A stretch of DNA of 64,000 bases, taken from Cubamyces lactineus. Taxonomy: Eukaryota > Basidiomycota > Agaricomycetes > Polyporales > Polyporaceae. The DNA is taken from positions 806,001-870,000 of the forward strand of contig JACDTU010000008.1 in assembly GCA_022376465.1 (NCBI GenBank), given 5' to 3'. This document shows, piece by piece, positions 24,206-36,722 of the stretch. The translations under genes and the position numbers were made by a program. The notes beneath the pieces were generated by a model. It was given only the letters and a program-made list of their open reading frames with translations, was not told where the DNA came from and searched no databases. Each line of letters starts with the position of its first letter. The stretch's first letter is position 1.

Positions 24206-25716
24206 GGTGGGAATGATATATGGGATTTTGTGGGTTTATAACTGGTACAAAACGAGAGACAGTTCCGGGATGGATTGTGGGAGACCAAACGAAGGGCAGG
24301 ACCACGACTCAGGCAGAGGAAGGGTGAGATGGCAAAGCCAGGGCCTGAGCAAAACGAACCGTCGCCGTCCCACAAATACCACCTCCCCCATCCACCGGCA
24401 ATCCCCGGCTCTCCCACGTGGTGTCTTAATTGTCAGGCGCTACGACGCTCTCTCCGGATTCCGCAGTCCGCCTAGTTTGGATCCCTTCCTCGTCCTTCTT
24501 CCCGGCTGGGCCAGCGAGTCTTTATTGTCTCAGACGCACACTGCTGCTTTCTTCACTGACCTCAATACAGCTGTCAAGGGCAGGAGACACTGCGGGTATT
24601 TGCAGCTCGTCGACACACTGACGTCCGAGCAAGGCATTGACCATGTCAGTCCACATTCTTAACCGTGTTTTTGATCGACAAGCCGGTTAGATCTTCATAT
24701 GTGCGAGCGGCTTCCCCGCCATTCCAAGAAGCCCCACGAACATGATTCACGCAATGGCGTGTTGCTGTGCCGCGTGCCCGCTTTGCAGTCAACATGTCAC
24801 CTTCATTTGCTACATCGCCCCTGCAAGTCTGCAAGTCCCTTCAGGCTTCCTAGTAGGTTGAATCTGTAGTTTTGAATGAAAAGCTTCAGCGAGCCCATCC
24901 CGCAAGTCCGCCGCGCGCGACGGTTCTCAGAAGTACCACGGCGAATTCACGGTTCTTGACGTGCACCATATGCACTATTAGTGTGCCTTTCCTGATTCAC
25001 ATGCTCTTTCGTACGGACAAGACGCGTCTGCGTAGATCCCACCCATTCCTGCAGCTGCAGGCGTCCCGGCCACCGAAGACACCCCGGAATATCCGCATGG
25101 TTATTTGGCATGTGGTTACCCGACGATGATAGTTACAGGTACCTAGTTTGTCGCATTGCCGTATCCCCGTGGAAGGCCCAGAGAACTCGAACGGAGGGCG
25201 GTATACTGTAGACGGTAAGCTGTCGGAGTCGCGGGATTATGGGACGTGAGAGTTGTCGAGGACGTATAACGGCATAGTTAGACCTACTGCATGTGCCCTG
25301 CTGCTCTTCGCCGAGGTAGAATTGATGGCAGAAGGAATCTTGTAAACTGCTGCGACTGCTGCTCAGTGCAGTTAATCAGGAGATGCTTTAGAGGCAACAG
25401 TTCACAGTACCTCATACACGGCGCTCCGCTCCCAGCCACACCTGCGAGCTGTCCGGAGCTGTCGGAAGCATTTTCTTCCGCAGAGGCCCAGGACGTGCAG
25501 CCGGCGGAGGCCTGGAATCCGCCCCGCAATCGAAAGGCTTGTCCTCGATCAGCTACCCCGCTCCTTCCCCCTAGATCTCGCGTCATCGGGTCGCGCAAGT
25601 TGCGTCCTCTCTGCGTCTTTTATACGAGAAGCCTGAGCCTACCCCGCGCGTCATCTCACACACTCAACGCCTATCGACGCAAGTCGCGCTCCTAGACTTA
25701 AGATCTTAGACACGAT
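24206..25716. other. Intergenic region between divergent genes
   Basis: Promoters of the coiled-coil gene (minus) and the isochorismatase gene (plus). Open stretches at 24204-24662 and 25291-25695 carry no recognisable domain. No RNA gene seen. Confidence 0.5.
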
Positions 25717-26708
25717 ATGGCCGGCGTGGTCAAGCTCATCCCAGGACGCACTGTCTTCTTTGTGTGCGATATTCAGACCAGATTTAGTGGGTCAGCAGCC
25801 GCTGCAACCCCTACCTCTCAAGCTGATCACTGCACATGCCATAATCCTCTAGAACCCCTCATATATGGCTTCGACCATGTCGTAGCCACGGCACGCAAGA
25901 TGTTAAAGTTGGCCAAGGTACGCCAATTCTTTCCTCATTCAAACTATGCTCAAGGTTCGGCCCCTGATTGGGTTCGTCCGCGTACATCCAGGTTCTCGAA
26001 GTCCCTGTACTCATCACCGAACAAAATCCTCGCGGTACGCTCGCGCACAAGCTCCTCGCCATTAACTCTAGGATATGAGCGGTGCTGACCATGGCCCCCT
26101 GTTCTCCGGGCGACAGCATTAGGAGGGACCGCGCCGGAGCTGGACCCCGCGCCTCTCGGGAAGCTCTTCCTAGGCAACTACACCAAGTCCGCCTTCTCCA
26201 TGGCGATCCCGCCGGTGACCGCGGTGCTCAGGCAGCACGACTTCAAGTCGGTCGTCCTCTTTGGCATCGAGGTCGGTGGCTACGATCTGCTCATCACCGA
26301 GATACAATCATAACTGTTGATGGTCCCACCGTGCATGCTCGCATGTCGCGCATCGTCGGAACTGCAGTCCCATGTATGCGTCTTGCAAACAGCGCTGGAC
26401 CTGTTGGCGCTGGGGTATGACGTGCATGTCATCGCGGACGGTGTATCGAGCTGTAATCGGGATGAGGTCGGGAGTGCTCTTTCGCGCATGCGCCAGGCGG
26501 GCGCGCAGATCACGACCAGCGAGAGCGCGGCGTTTGAGCTGCAAGGCGAGTACATTCCCTGAGATACGGCATATTGATGTTGATGTGACATGCATGCTCA
26601 GTCGACGCGAACAAGCCAAACTTCAAGGCATTCTCGAGTATCATTAAGGAAGAACGGGACAATACGCAGAAGGCGCTGGAATTCCTCGTTCGGCCACGAA
26701 CGCATTAA
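25717..26708 (+). CDS. Isochorismatase-family hydrolase
   Basis: Exons 25717-25786, 25853-25917, 25992-26034, 26117-26271, 26368-26545, 26602-26708; 205 residues in frame. It is a full-length ISOC1/2-type cysteine hydrolase. The start is KLIPGRTVFFVCDIQTRF, with the catalytic Asp in CD. The lysine of NYTKSAFSM and the nucleophilic Cys of SHVCVLQTALDLL complete the usual triad. ADGVSSCN and MRQAGAQITTSESAAF are also family blocks. The fungal members are cytosolic or peroxisomal; the true substrate is generally not known. The fifth intron begins with GC rather than GT (GCGAGT at 26546). There is no obvious targeting signal. Confidence 0.93.
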
Positions 26709-27706
26709 GTTGTGTGATAATCATACAGCGTTGTTTTGGATCGATTGTTGTAATGGAATACATGAAACGGATGTCGCACGTCAAGTCCAGCGGCGTAGTG
26801 CCAGGCTCCTTGTAAAACGAAGATATCAGCATTAAGTATCCCGAGTACATCTTGGGGAGAAACGTGGCAGTGAGCTATATGCCCAGACAAACGAAGTGAA
26901 GTTAGCCCCCAAGAGTTCTTGTGACTGCGAGGCATACACTGTAGTTATGGCACAAATGAGGGCGGCGGTTGTTTGGCAAGAGCTTTAGATTTAAACAAAG
27001 CCACGTGGGCTCGGGCCGGTAGTACTTAGCACTCGCTTCGGCAGCCTTGCGTGTGGCAACAGCCACCGAACACCCTGCAGTCGTCCCCGAGCGGCGAGAG
27101 CATTATATCTCGCTCGTTTCCTGCAACTTACACGCCCAAACGAGCGCGATACCGGGGGGATACCAGCGAGCCGCAGATATCAGGTTGGCAGCACGCAGGG
27201 CTGGCCTGGTATTTGCGCAGCCCATTACGGACCGATCTCTCGCCGTATTTACTGGGGTGATATCGAGCGTCTGATGCTTGCCCGGGATTCTCTCACATAT
27301 CTCTCCGTAGGATCACACAGCGCGGGCGGATACTTCCCGTCTGGGAACAGGCAGACACTCGCCCTCTGGGATTGGGCAGATATCTGCGCCCTGCCCTCGG
27401 ACAGAGACCCACGCCCCAGGGTCAGACAAAGGTTAGCATGAAGACGCTGGGCGCATCCCTGGCAAGTACTAGACAGAGTCTACGCAGTACAATGCCCGAG
27501 GTCTGGGGAAACCATGTATTAGTATAGGTGCATGTAAGCGATATCGGTTAGCTATTGGAATCGCATACGCGGGACAATAGAATGTGGAACTACAGTACTG
27601 AACTAGAGCAATCGTAAAGCATAGTGCATGAAAAGCAATTAATGGTATTAAGACGTCGAGAGTACTTCGTATTGGATATTGGACGCCCCGTCGGTTGCTC
27701 GAGCTC
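26709..27706. other. Intergenic region, left edge of the transposon island
   Basis: No gene supported. The stretch 27160-27390 is rich in GATATC-centred palindromes such as GCAGATATCTGC at 27378-27389. They may be remnants of repeat termini. Confidence 0.4.
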
Positions 27707-29427
27707 TCACCAGATCATGTGCTCCTCAATAACGGCCTGGTATGAGAACGCGGGCATCGTATTCGTTGGTTTCGGGCCTGCAGGATGCTTCCCTTTATAC
27801 AGCTTCATGTCGTCCTGCAGCAATTGGGTGAAGTATCTGACGGAGGAGCTGGACATCAGAGGTGTTCTGAAGATGGGAACATAGCACTTACTCTTGCCAT
27901 GCGTTCTCTTGGTCTTCTTGGGTGCTGTTCTGCTCGACGACCATGTTCCGCATAGCGAGAAGCTGAGTGTCGACGTATTGCCAATAGTCTCGGAGGAGGA
28001 ACTGAGTTTGCTCCGTAGATGGGTCATCGGACTGGGCTTGCTCGTCGGATGGCGCTGGCACGTTTGCATCGGGATTGGGGCTCGCTGATCGAGAGGTCGG
28101 ACTCGGAGCATCGGTGGGAGCCGACGTTGGCTGAGTGGCAGTGGCAGTGGCAGTGGCAGGCGTCGGAGCGCTGCTCACAAGGGGGCCACACTTCAGTACC
28201 ACGGTATAAAACTCCATCAGGGCGGCGCGCTATATGCGGTGACGAGCTTAGACAGATAGCACCAAGACAGCAGATAGATGCAACTTACAAGGAAGGCAAC
28301 TCGCATCCAGTGATTACTCCTCACCTCCAAGATCAGAGTCTTCGGGATCATGGACGTCGTGAGATCAGCTATGTTCAACAACCGCGCCCGTTGTACAAGT
28401 GTCTTGCCGCCTTTCGCGAGTTTGACTACTTGACTGACTATTTCGGGGCCCAAGGAATAGAGCAACTACGAAAACATACTATGAGTATTGTCTTGTTGTC
28501 ATCGCGCCATGACACATAAGACGAACCTTGTTTCTGATTGCGCCACGAGCGTCGCTCAGTGCTTGAGGTATCATAGCTGCTACTTGCTCGAAGAGGGCAT
28601 CGTACTCTAGCACCTCCACGGGCACGCGCATCACCGCCGGGTCCTTCCGCATGAGGTCCTTAGAGGCGTACCGGGAGTTGGGGTTCAGTGTATAGCAGGT
28701 CAGAGTAGTAGTTGATAACGTACAATAAGTCGTGCAGTCAATGCAGGACCGCAGTAAGACGTTAGATTTGGTGACAAAAGACAGGCTGTGATCCGGTTCT
28801 GGAACGGGACCTGGCATCGAGGAACTCAACGTTGAGTTTGCACACATGAAGCGACGTCGACTTACAGAGAATTCTTTCGTGTGAAGATACCGAAAAACCC
28901 TGTCGTACGTTGACATTTTCTGTGCCGCCAACAAGTTTCCCATGATGTCTACCAGCATGAAAGGGAGAGAGGAACACTGATACATATCGTACCCGGCCCA
29001 TGTGAGAATCAGTGACTAGCACATGTTAAATGCAACGAATACTCACTTCAACAAATGAATCGAGCGCTGCTGGGTCCAGCTCGAGAGAGTTGCAGACGCT
29101 GTGAGCGTACGTCTTCAGACGCTTCGCCATCGGTGGAGGAATGGAGCCGTGAAGGGTTGCGACGTCAGACGTGTCATCGTCCCGAGGTCGCCTGCGATTT
29201 CCTGGGGTCCATCCTGAGTCCGATGTGGACCCTGATGGAGTCGATTGTGTTTCGCCGTCGGTGCCAGGCTCTGGTAAGAAGAGGGGGTCTCTCGAAGCAC
29301 TACCAGACGCCGCGTTGGGAGAACCGGGGGTGGTTGGAATGACATCCGGAGGAGGTTGGACAATACGCCTGAATCCACTCAATATAGATGACATGGACAG
29401 CGACGCAGTGCCCACCTGGGATGGCAA
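27707..29427 (-). CDS. Multi-copy Agaricomycete protein of unknown function, transposon-associated
   Basis: Minus gene with clear exons at 29427-29047 and 28976-28866, then coding blocks near 28740-28540, 28420-28290, 28200-27892 and 27848-27707. The N-terminus is low-complexity Ser/Pro. It then has AKRLKTYAHSVC and ALDSFVEV, followed by FMLVDIMGNLL, a Val/Leu-rich middle with KLAKGGKTLVQRARLL, a Thr/Ala/Pro linker, DYWQYVDTQLLAMR and AFSYQAVIEEHMIW at the end. From memory this is a lineage-expanded Agaricomycete family often found near DNA transposons; no enzyme motif is visible. Exons 3 and 4 are uncertain. It lies just downstream of, and on the same strand as, the transposase-type gene, so the two may form one element. 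Confidence 0.55.
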
Positions 29428-29588
29428 GACAGGTCAGGACAGAACGAGTTCACGGTCGTGCTGGCTGTTTGCATTGTTTGCACATATTGTGATCTAGCGC
29501 GTGTCGGCTAGCTTGAGGTACAACACTTCAAGTTGGTGCGGGAAATCGTCAGCTTGCAGAAACAGGCAAAGCAAAGTTATAAATGATG

Positions 29589-32500
29589 CTATGGGACATA
29601 GTAGTCACACTCAAACATATCTACATCTACGTTCTCCGTCGCGGTCGCATCAAAGTCAGTACCCATTCCACCAACTTCCCCAAAATCCTCCCCTTCCGGC
29701 AGCATGGCACGGGAGAGATGACCATGGCGATGAATTCTGGAAGTAGGTCCATTCGACCCGAGTCCGTAGAGCCCCGGAGAGGTATAGGTATGCAAGGGAG
29801 TCTGTAGTTGTGAGTGAGCAGACATGTGGGGGGCAGCAGGGATGTTGTGGCTGCTGTAGCCGCCGATATGAGAGCGCATGGCGAAGGTTTCCTCAGGCTC
29901 GGATGTTCCAGCATACGAAGGGGCTGAGTTGCTACCCAAAGGGTACCCATAGTGCTGTTGAGGAGTATTCATAGTGTGGCTAGAGTCCCCGGGCCTAACC
30001 ACTGTCATACCATGGGCGGTCCCATAGCCATACAGGTGGTTGTATGAGGAATGAACGGGTGGCGGTATTTGCTGTACTGGGCGAAGATGTTCGGGTCTAT
30101 GCTGAGGGTAGTACTGACGCGCTTCAGATGCCGCGTTGGCCGCTGTGCCCAACGACTCTGGATGTGTCGTTGAGGCGGGTGACGGCTGATTACTTGCGTT
30201 GTGTTGGTAGGGTAGCGGTGTGTTCCAGCCCTAAGTACGCATTAGTAAACACTACTAGACCAGATCTAAGGATTGTACTCACCGGATAGACATCAGGTAC
30301 AACGTTGAAGTCCGGCCGTCTACGCTTTGGCGTTGGTAGCTCACTCACCATCTGCTCGTTGTGTTCAATCAGTGCGCGTACCCCAAATCAAAGGGCAATT
30401 AACTCGCATACATCGTGATATGTGCGATAGCTCAGTGGGTTTGTCGGGCGGGTGTTAGCAGGGTTGTCGGCAGCCTGAGAGGTCATGAGGTCGATCGCCG
30501 TGAGCATCGTCGACGTCTGTGAGGACGGCAGTGTGGCAGGCTGCGTAGCCTGCGCCAACTCCCCACGTCTTATTCCGCGAGGCATTGTTGCGTGAGGGAT
30601 GGCGGTCGGCACCACCATACCAGGAGTGGCGGCTCGAGAACTCGAAGCGACAGCGGTGGGAAAACTCGAGGCGGAGGCGGTGGGAAAACTCGAGGCGGAG
30701 GCGACGAAACGAGTACCCTCGGGTTCAGTTGCAACCGCCTTGGGAACCTCCTTCACCCCTTTCGCCCCCTTTGCCCCCTTCGCGTTGTGTTGGCTCTTCT
30801 TCGCTTGCATGCTGCCTTTGTCTCCATCCGCATCCTTCTTCTTCTCCTGCGCCTTCGTTTTCATGGTCTCCACAGCTGCCGCCCGTACTGCAGGAACATC
30901 CGCCTCAGGGACAAAGCGATCGCGTATTTGCAGCCCCTCGGGAATAGCACCCTTGATTGCACTGTAGTTGTGGATTGAGTACGTGTTAAGCAGCCACATG
31001 TTCGTGTCTTTATGTTTGACAACGTGACGCATCTTCATTGATGTCTCCCGCTCCTGGGCCTTCGCTCTTGCCTCGAATTCGTTGCACTCAGATGCACAAC
31101 AGTCGTGTTGGACGTTGACTACGCATATGAGGGCCTGTTGATTCGCCTCAGCGAACATGCGACCTGTATGGTAGATTGAACACGACGAACCTTGGGGCAC
31201 ACAGCTAACCTCTTGTCCGTGCGTGTGAGTCGCGGCAGGCGTAGCGGTTGGTGAAGGGAGGGGAGGAAATCGTAAAGTTGAAGTACAATATGCGACGCCA
31301 GCTTGCTCGTAAGATCCTTCACATCGACAAGGATCTCTAGGACGTGGGCAACAACCGGCTGCAGGGCTTTGTCAATAAGGCTGCAAAACGTAAGTTTCTA
31401 AAAACGTACCGCCTGTTGTCCCGGAACTGATACCAAGACGTCTCCCGAGACGTGTGCGACATCTCCCTGGGCAAGACTAACTGAAGTAGCTTTAGCTACC
31501 TGCCGAGCAGGTAGCGTAGTGCACGTTGATGCGAGGGTGGCCCGCCAATCGAATACCTTGATCGCTTTGACTTTACCAGATGTTGTATCCTTGTCTGAAT
31601 GGAATCGCACTTGACCTAGAAAATATCGAAATCACCTCTTCCCTGTCACCTGTGAAAAAGCGACCACGAACGGCTTACCTGGAGCGGCTACCGGTGGTTG
31701 AATAGCTGGCAAGCCGATGAACTTTGCCTGCTCCGGGTGGGATGCCATATACTCCAAAACCTCATGCCCTGCGCGCACCCATCGCTTGCTTTTAGGGTCC
31801 TTCCAGTATCCACCGGAGACGACATGCTTCATGATGTCGTTCATTGCGAATGCTCTACAAGAGTCCCGACTCGGAGCTTGACGATTGGAATAGATAGAGC
31901 TTTGGCGAAATATATGGTTGAAACTCTCATACCGCTCCGTTGAGAAAAGGATGGCTGGCCCAAAGCGTCGGATATAGGCGGGAAGGTGGACAAGGAAGTG
32001 AAATTTAGGCTTGGTGATGAGGATACTTGGTGCACATTGAGCCGTAATGTTCAGGAAGTCCTCGATGGTGCGTGATAGCTCGGCCTGACAATAGATTAGT
32101 AACTCAAAGTTCGCACTCCGAGACAAACGTGCGAAGCTGACCAAATACGCCTCTGTGTCAACAATCTCGGTGTGCCATAACAGGACCACGAGATTCCCTA
32201 ATACGTTCCAGCCGTTCAAAACAGTAGCCGGTACCAAGTCATAGACAACAAATGGCATAACCTGAGCGAGACTCTTGAAATGTTTACCAATAAGACTGCC
32301 CTTGTAATGGCATATATACTCGGCATTCAGCGCCTCCGCATTCAAGCCGCCTGTGCCAATGGACTGCAGCCGTCTGTAAAAGGTCTCCATAGCCTTTGCT
32401 TTCTCGAGAAGTGTGACGGTTTGGCTCCAGAAATACTTCACAACACCAAGGAGTACGGTGTGTAGCACCTCGGTCGGAGTATCCATATGCACGTCGAGGC

Positions 32501-35012
32501 CTGCGCACAGTGTCCTCAGACTCAACGGTCGGACTCAGTAAAAATATGCGGAGTACGTACCCGGCATACCCAAAAGAGGGTTGATATGCTCTTTGATATC
32601 TTTCCCTTGTAAAACCTTCTCCAGCTCCGCCTCAAGTTGCTTTCGTACCTCCTCCTCTGACAGCTGCGAGCGGCCGGCCTCCCTCTTGCGCAGTTTCTTG
32701 CCAAGCTCGACAACACACTCGAGGATTGCCGTCGTCGTAGCATCTCGGACTCCTGTCTGCGAAACACCCTCCTTCATCTTGTCTCCTGCCAGAAATGCAC
32801 CTGGTATCTGCCGCTTTACTTCGGCGAGTGTCGCGGCTGGTGTGCGAATATTCCCTGGCTGCCGTACAAGACAATCAATCAGTCTCATTAAACTCAAGGT
32901 TCTACCGTCATACCTCAAATAGTTTCGTGTATCCTTCAAGACTCTGCTTGAACGCCTTCGTGCCACCAACATCACATGTACGGCAAAAGTAGTTACAATT
33001 GAGACCCGCATGACTGCATTCCTCGGCATGCATCGGATTGTCGCCTCCGAGAAAGAGGCCGTATGGACAGAGAAGCACCTCTTCATCATACTTGCAATCC
33101 CACGCAGGGACCCCAGTCTCGGACGCGTTCCTATTAATGGGATGCTTGTTATAATCATGTTGGCCATACATCACAAAAATCACATACTGTATTGATTCTC
33201 GCATCGCTGCCATGAGCTCCATCGGAGATGCGTGCGGAGAGGAGGTAACGAAGCGGACACAAAACTCCTTCTCCAGCATCTCTCGCGGTAGGTTCGCATT
33301 GGACATGTAGATGACATGATGCTTGTTCCACTGCTTTGAGACATTACCAGACACATCGTCCATGAAGATGATCAATGGAACACCGTAAACCATCCGGCCC
33401 TGTGCTTTGGCACGCCAGGGGTTGGGCATTTTCGAAGCGTAGACGTTCGCACTGTCTATGGAGCCAAGACAAACACAACCTCAATACGACACAAAGCACA
33501 GACATTAGGAACGGTTCGCACCGGGAAACCCGCACTCTAAGTCCCCGAGTTGACGAAGCTGCTCGTAGGACAGATTAAATGCACTTGTTGGTACAATCAC
33601 CCGCTCTTCAGCCACTTGGAACCCGGACTAACAAGAACTTCTCAGAATAAATATACAACAAAACATGGACAACAAGGGCACCTCTTCTCGAAATACCTGA
33701 CGCCCAAGAGCGTGTAGTTCCTCTGATATCAACGGCGCCGTCTCTGAGCCTAAAGATGACCCTGGTTCCGCTGTTGCAGCATAGAAGAAACGTTCGGGGA
33801 TGAAAAAGGACCCATCGTGGCAGCGCAGTAACTCATCGACAAAGAATATCTGCCCGTTGATACGCACAGCCGGGGACGATAGTTCGGAAGGCAGATCTAG
33901 CAACATCTTCTTTCCATTCTGGACCTGCGACATCCCCTTCCCGCCATCCCGAGGATAGTCGGACATGGACAGACGTGTTAGAGGATTGCCGTAGTCCTAT
34001 TGTAGAGTATGGTTACCGTCCCGATCAACACATAGTTCAGACGGAAACGCACCTTCGCTATGGCGTCATGCACCTTGTTCATATAGAATATGTCGCCGGT
34101 ACCTGATACTACCTTGATAGTAGGCTTCCCGACAATCTCTTCGACGTTGTCAGCTACTTTTTTCAGTGCGTAGAGGCTAGGCACATTCTTGGCGCCCATT
34201 GAGTCGCCCCAGCTAAGGATTGCCCGCTTCTGGGGCTCCGAGAATCGCAAAGACACGGAACTGAACAAGATATGTGTCTTGAACATCTGTGAAATATCAG
34301 AAGCTGCCGCACCCGTGCCAACCTGTCAAAGATATACTCACTGACAGGGATGGCCAGGGATAGGTTGGGGATGACGGTCCAGTGTTTGGCATAGTGAACG
34401 CATCTTGTATTGAATCGCACCAAATTGTCAGTCATATTCAGGGCGAACGCAGCAAAAGAGGACATTACCGGGCGATGCTTCAGTGTGATGGATCTCGGAG
34501 CCGTCGTCAAATGCACAACGCTCATCGTCATGGCCAGGCGCGCGGAATTTGAGGGGATTGGCTTCGTTCGCAAGGGACAGCAGGACGTCATCGGAATCTC
34601 TGATACTACCAAGCCTGACCACACGCTCATCTGTATCGGTCCAAAGAGTGTCGAAGGGTGCCATTTCCGCAGTATCGCATGCATCGTCTGGCGTGTCTTG
34701 CTCTCGTATAGACGGAAAGAGGCGTGCAGGGAAATCAAAGGAGGTAGGGAAAACGACTGGCAGCGAGTCCTTAGTGTTTTGAACCGAGGTGACGTGCTGA
34801 ATGGCGCTCCTTCTGCTAGACGAGGGGATTGCGGAGGCTACGCGGAGAGGTACTGGCAGGGTGTTCGGTCTGATACCGGCGCGCGCGGCCAGGTGTACTC
34901 GTGTTGTTGTGTGCCGGAGTATCGCACTTGTGATCATAGTCTGGCGAACTCCTTTCTGTTTTGGACAGATGAGGCAGGCATATCGCGACAGGCTCCCGGG
35001 GAGGCGTTCCAA
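29589..35012 (-). mobile_element. DNA-transposon transposase-type gene of a high-copy Agaricomycete family
   Basis: A long multi-exon minus gene. Ordered blocks: ILSWGDSMGAKNVPSLYALK (near 34220); MSQVQNGKKMLLDLPSELSS and FFVDELLRCHDGSFFIPERF (33630-33966); LIIFMDDVSGNVSKQWNKHH, FVTSSPHASPMEL, GDNPMHAEECSHAGLNCNYF and CRTCDVGG (32915-33429); LEAELEKVLQGKDIKEHINP (near 32600); TPTEVLHTVLLGVVKYFW, ISKPKF-like ITKPKFHFLVHLP and FSTERYESFNHIFR (31640-32525). The C-terminal exons run 31200-30412, 30351-30283 and 30230-29589, phase 0 throughout. The order resembles Tnp2/CACTA-like transposases with a zinc-binding CxxC, but I cannot assign the superfamily surely. The 5' end, near a CxxC...HxxxC stretch at 34890-34970, seems broken between frames, so the copy may be defective. 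Confidence 0.7.
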
Positions 35013-35356
35013 CTCTGGTACAAGCTCAGTCGGCGCATCCAGGCGGGTTCAACTTTAATGATTAGGCCTACCTTTATGCTTCAGCAAGTCCTCTAGTGAC
35101 TCGGACACTTGATGAATCGACTGATATGCCATGATTGATGGCCAGCGACAGGACACCAGAAGTGACGGCGTCGTATGAACAAGCTCGATGGAGAAGTGAA
35201 GTCCGAAGTCACATGACATTGTGTGCGCGCTTCCGAGTGAGCGCTGCATGGATCGTGCAACTTCCTTTCTCTCCATGACGCCCACACGAATCCTTGTCCT
35301 CGTCCCACCACCTCCCGAATCCTCTGGCGCCACCATCGTCGTGTAACTGTGCTTTC
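35013..35356. other. Gap between the transposase-type gene and the orphan gene
   Basis: Divergent spacing of about 340 bases. No gene supported. The exact 5' end of the transposase-type gene may lie here. Confidence 0.4.
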
Positions 35357-36154
35357 ATGCCGCAGCTCCACGCTACTTCAACCGCACTCCTCAAGGCCGG
35401 CCCTGGCGACGACAAGTTACAATCTCTCTCTTTCTCGCTACAATTCCTTGGACATGTACCAATCGCTCTCCGTGAACGAATCATTGTGAGTCTCTGATCA
35501 AGCTCGGCGGTACAGTATTAAGTGCAAGTTTGCAGCCCATTGAAATCACGATATCCCTGCCGGACAGTCTTGCGTGCTCTGTATACCCCATCCTCTCCGT
35601 TGCACCAGGCTCGCGTCGTATCACCGATGGAGTCGCAAAACTCACGGATGGCGAAAGGGACGAGGTAGCGATCTATTCATCTAGATAGCAATATCTTGTA
35701 CTCACATCGTATATAGCTAAGACGCTCCCTCTCATCCACGCCGATCATTTTCCTACCGATCACTGCCGATTTCGACCACCGCAACCTACAAGATTGGGCC
35801 TCGCTGTCGAAGCGCATAGGGGACTGGCTCCTCCGCGTCGTGGCGGAGCGACGTTCCATTATCTGGCGATGGGGCCGGGAGGCTTTCTGGATCACGTTCG
35901 TTGCGGCGTACCCAAGCTTCCCCCGAGGAGATTGGCCACGGTGGCCCTGCGAGATTGCGCTGGATGGCCCCTTTATATGTCATTGGGTGGAACGTCAACA
36001 AACCAGCGCTCATGTTGAGGATGGTGGTGAGGACGTCGCAGATGCGATGCATGATAGCCCCGCGGTAGACACGAACATTCCCCTTCTACGAGACGTCCAT
36101 GCAGAGCTATGGGCGCGTCTTCAAAACCATCTGTCTGTATTGCGCGACGTATAG
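35357..36154 (+). CDS. Orphan protein of unknown function, 231 residues
   Basis: Exons 35357-35485, 35536-35664 and 35717-36154 (129, 129 and 438 nt), all phase 0, with standard splice ends. The reading stays open through PIEITISLPDSLACSVYPIL and LTDGERDELRRSLSSTP into a Trp-rich stretch (WRWGREAFWITF and DWPRWPCEIALDGPFICHW). I recognise no domain, signal peptide or clear membrane helix. The start at 35357 is the first ATG in frame, but an earlier exon is possible. It lies between a transposon gene and conserved genes, so it could be part of the element or a young gene. Codon use looks like its neighbours. Confidence 0.5.
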
Positions 36155-36722
36155 TAATTGTTAAATACACATGTTTGCATTGCCTGCGATATTGGTACAC
36201 ATAGTCCCTAATGTCTGTACTCCCTTAAAGCTGTCTGCTGCGCACTAATATGTACCCAGAATCTGGCATGCCGCTGCCTGGTATCTGTACAGCCGGCGAC
36301 GGACGAGCCTATGTCGGACGATCTCTCCTCATGATCTGCTCAGGTATCTCCCCGATGTTTGAGCAGCGGACCGTGGGCGCATACTGTCGGACTGATCCTG
36401 GTCCGAGATGAACCTGCCAATATCCGCCGGGACGAGAGAAATGAGCTGGCCGATATCGCGGCGGATATCCGCCCCAAACATGGCTGCTATTATTGGGCCC
36501 GTATGCGGGCGCCGGCCTCGGCCAAGGAGGTGACCCAAACCTCGGCCCAGCGATCGGCAGACGTTGGGGGGGTCACGAGCGGTTATTGGCCCAGAAAATC
36601 CTGTGTAAGTATCGGTCCGATATGTAGCTCGTTTGGCCGTGTAGGCCTTGTCTTTATCCAATCGTCGCTCGTATTCAGTCGTTCTTATCCACCACCTTGA
36701 AGCACCGCCAACATCCATCGTC
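36155..36722. other. Intergenic region, right edge of the transposon island
   Basis: No gene supported. It holds GATATC palindromes again (GGCGGATATCCGCC near 36460-36473), comparable to those at 27.2-27.4 kb. The promoter of the mitofissin gene lies at its right end. Confidence 0.45.

Noticed and set aside
30388..30390. In-frame TGA as a read-through or selenocysteine codon in the transposase-type gene
   Set aside because: A 60-nt intron with normal splice sites (30352-30411) removes it in phase.
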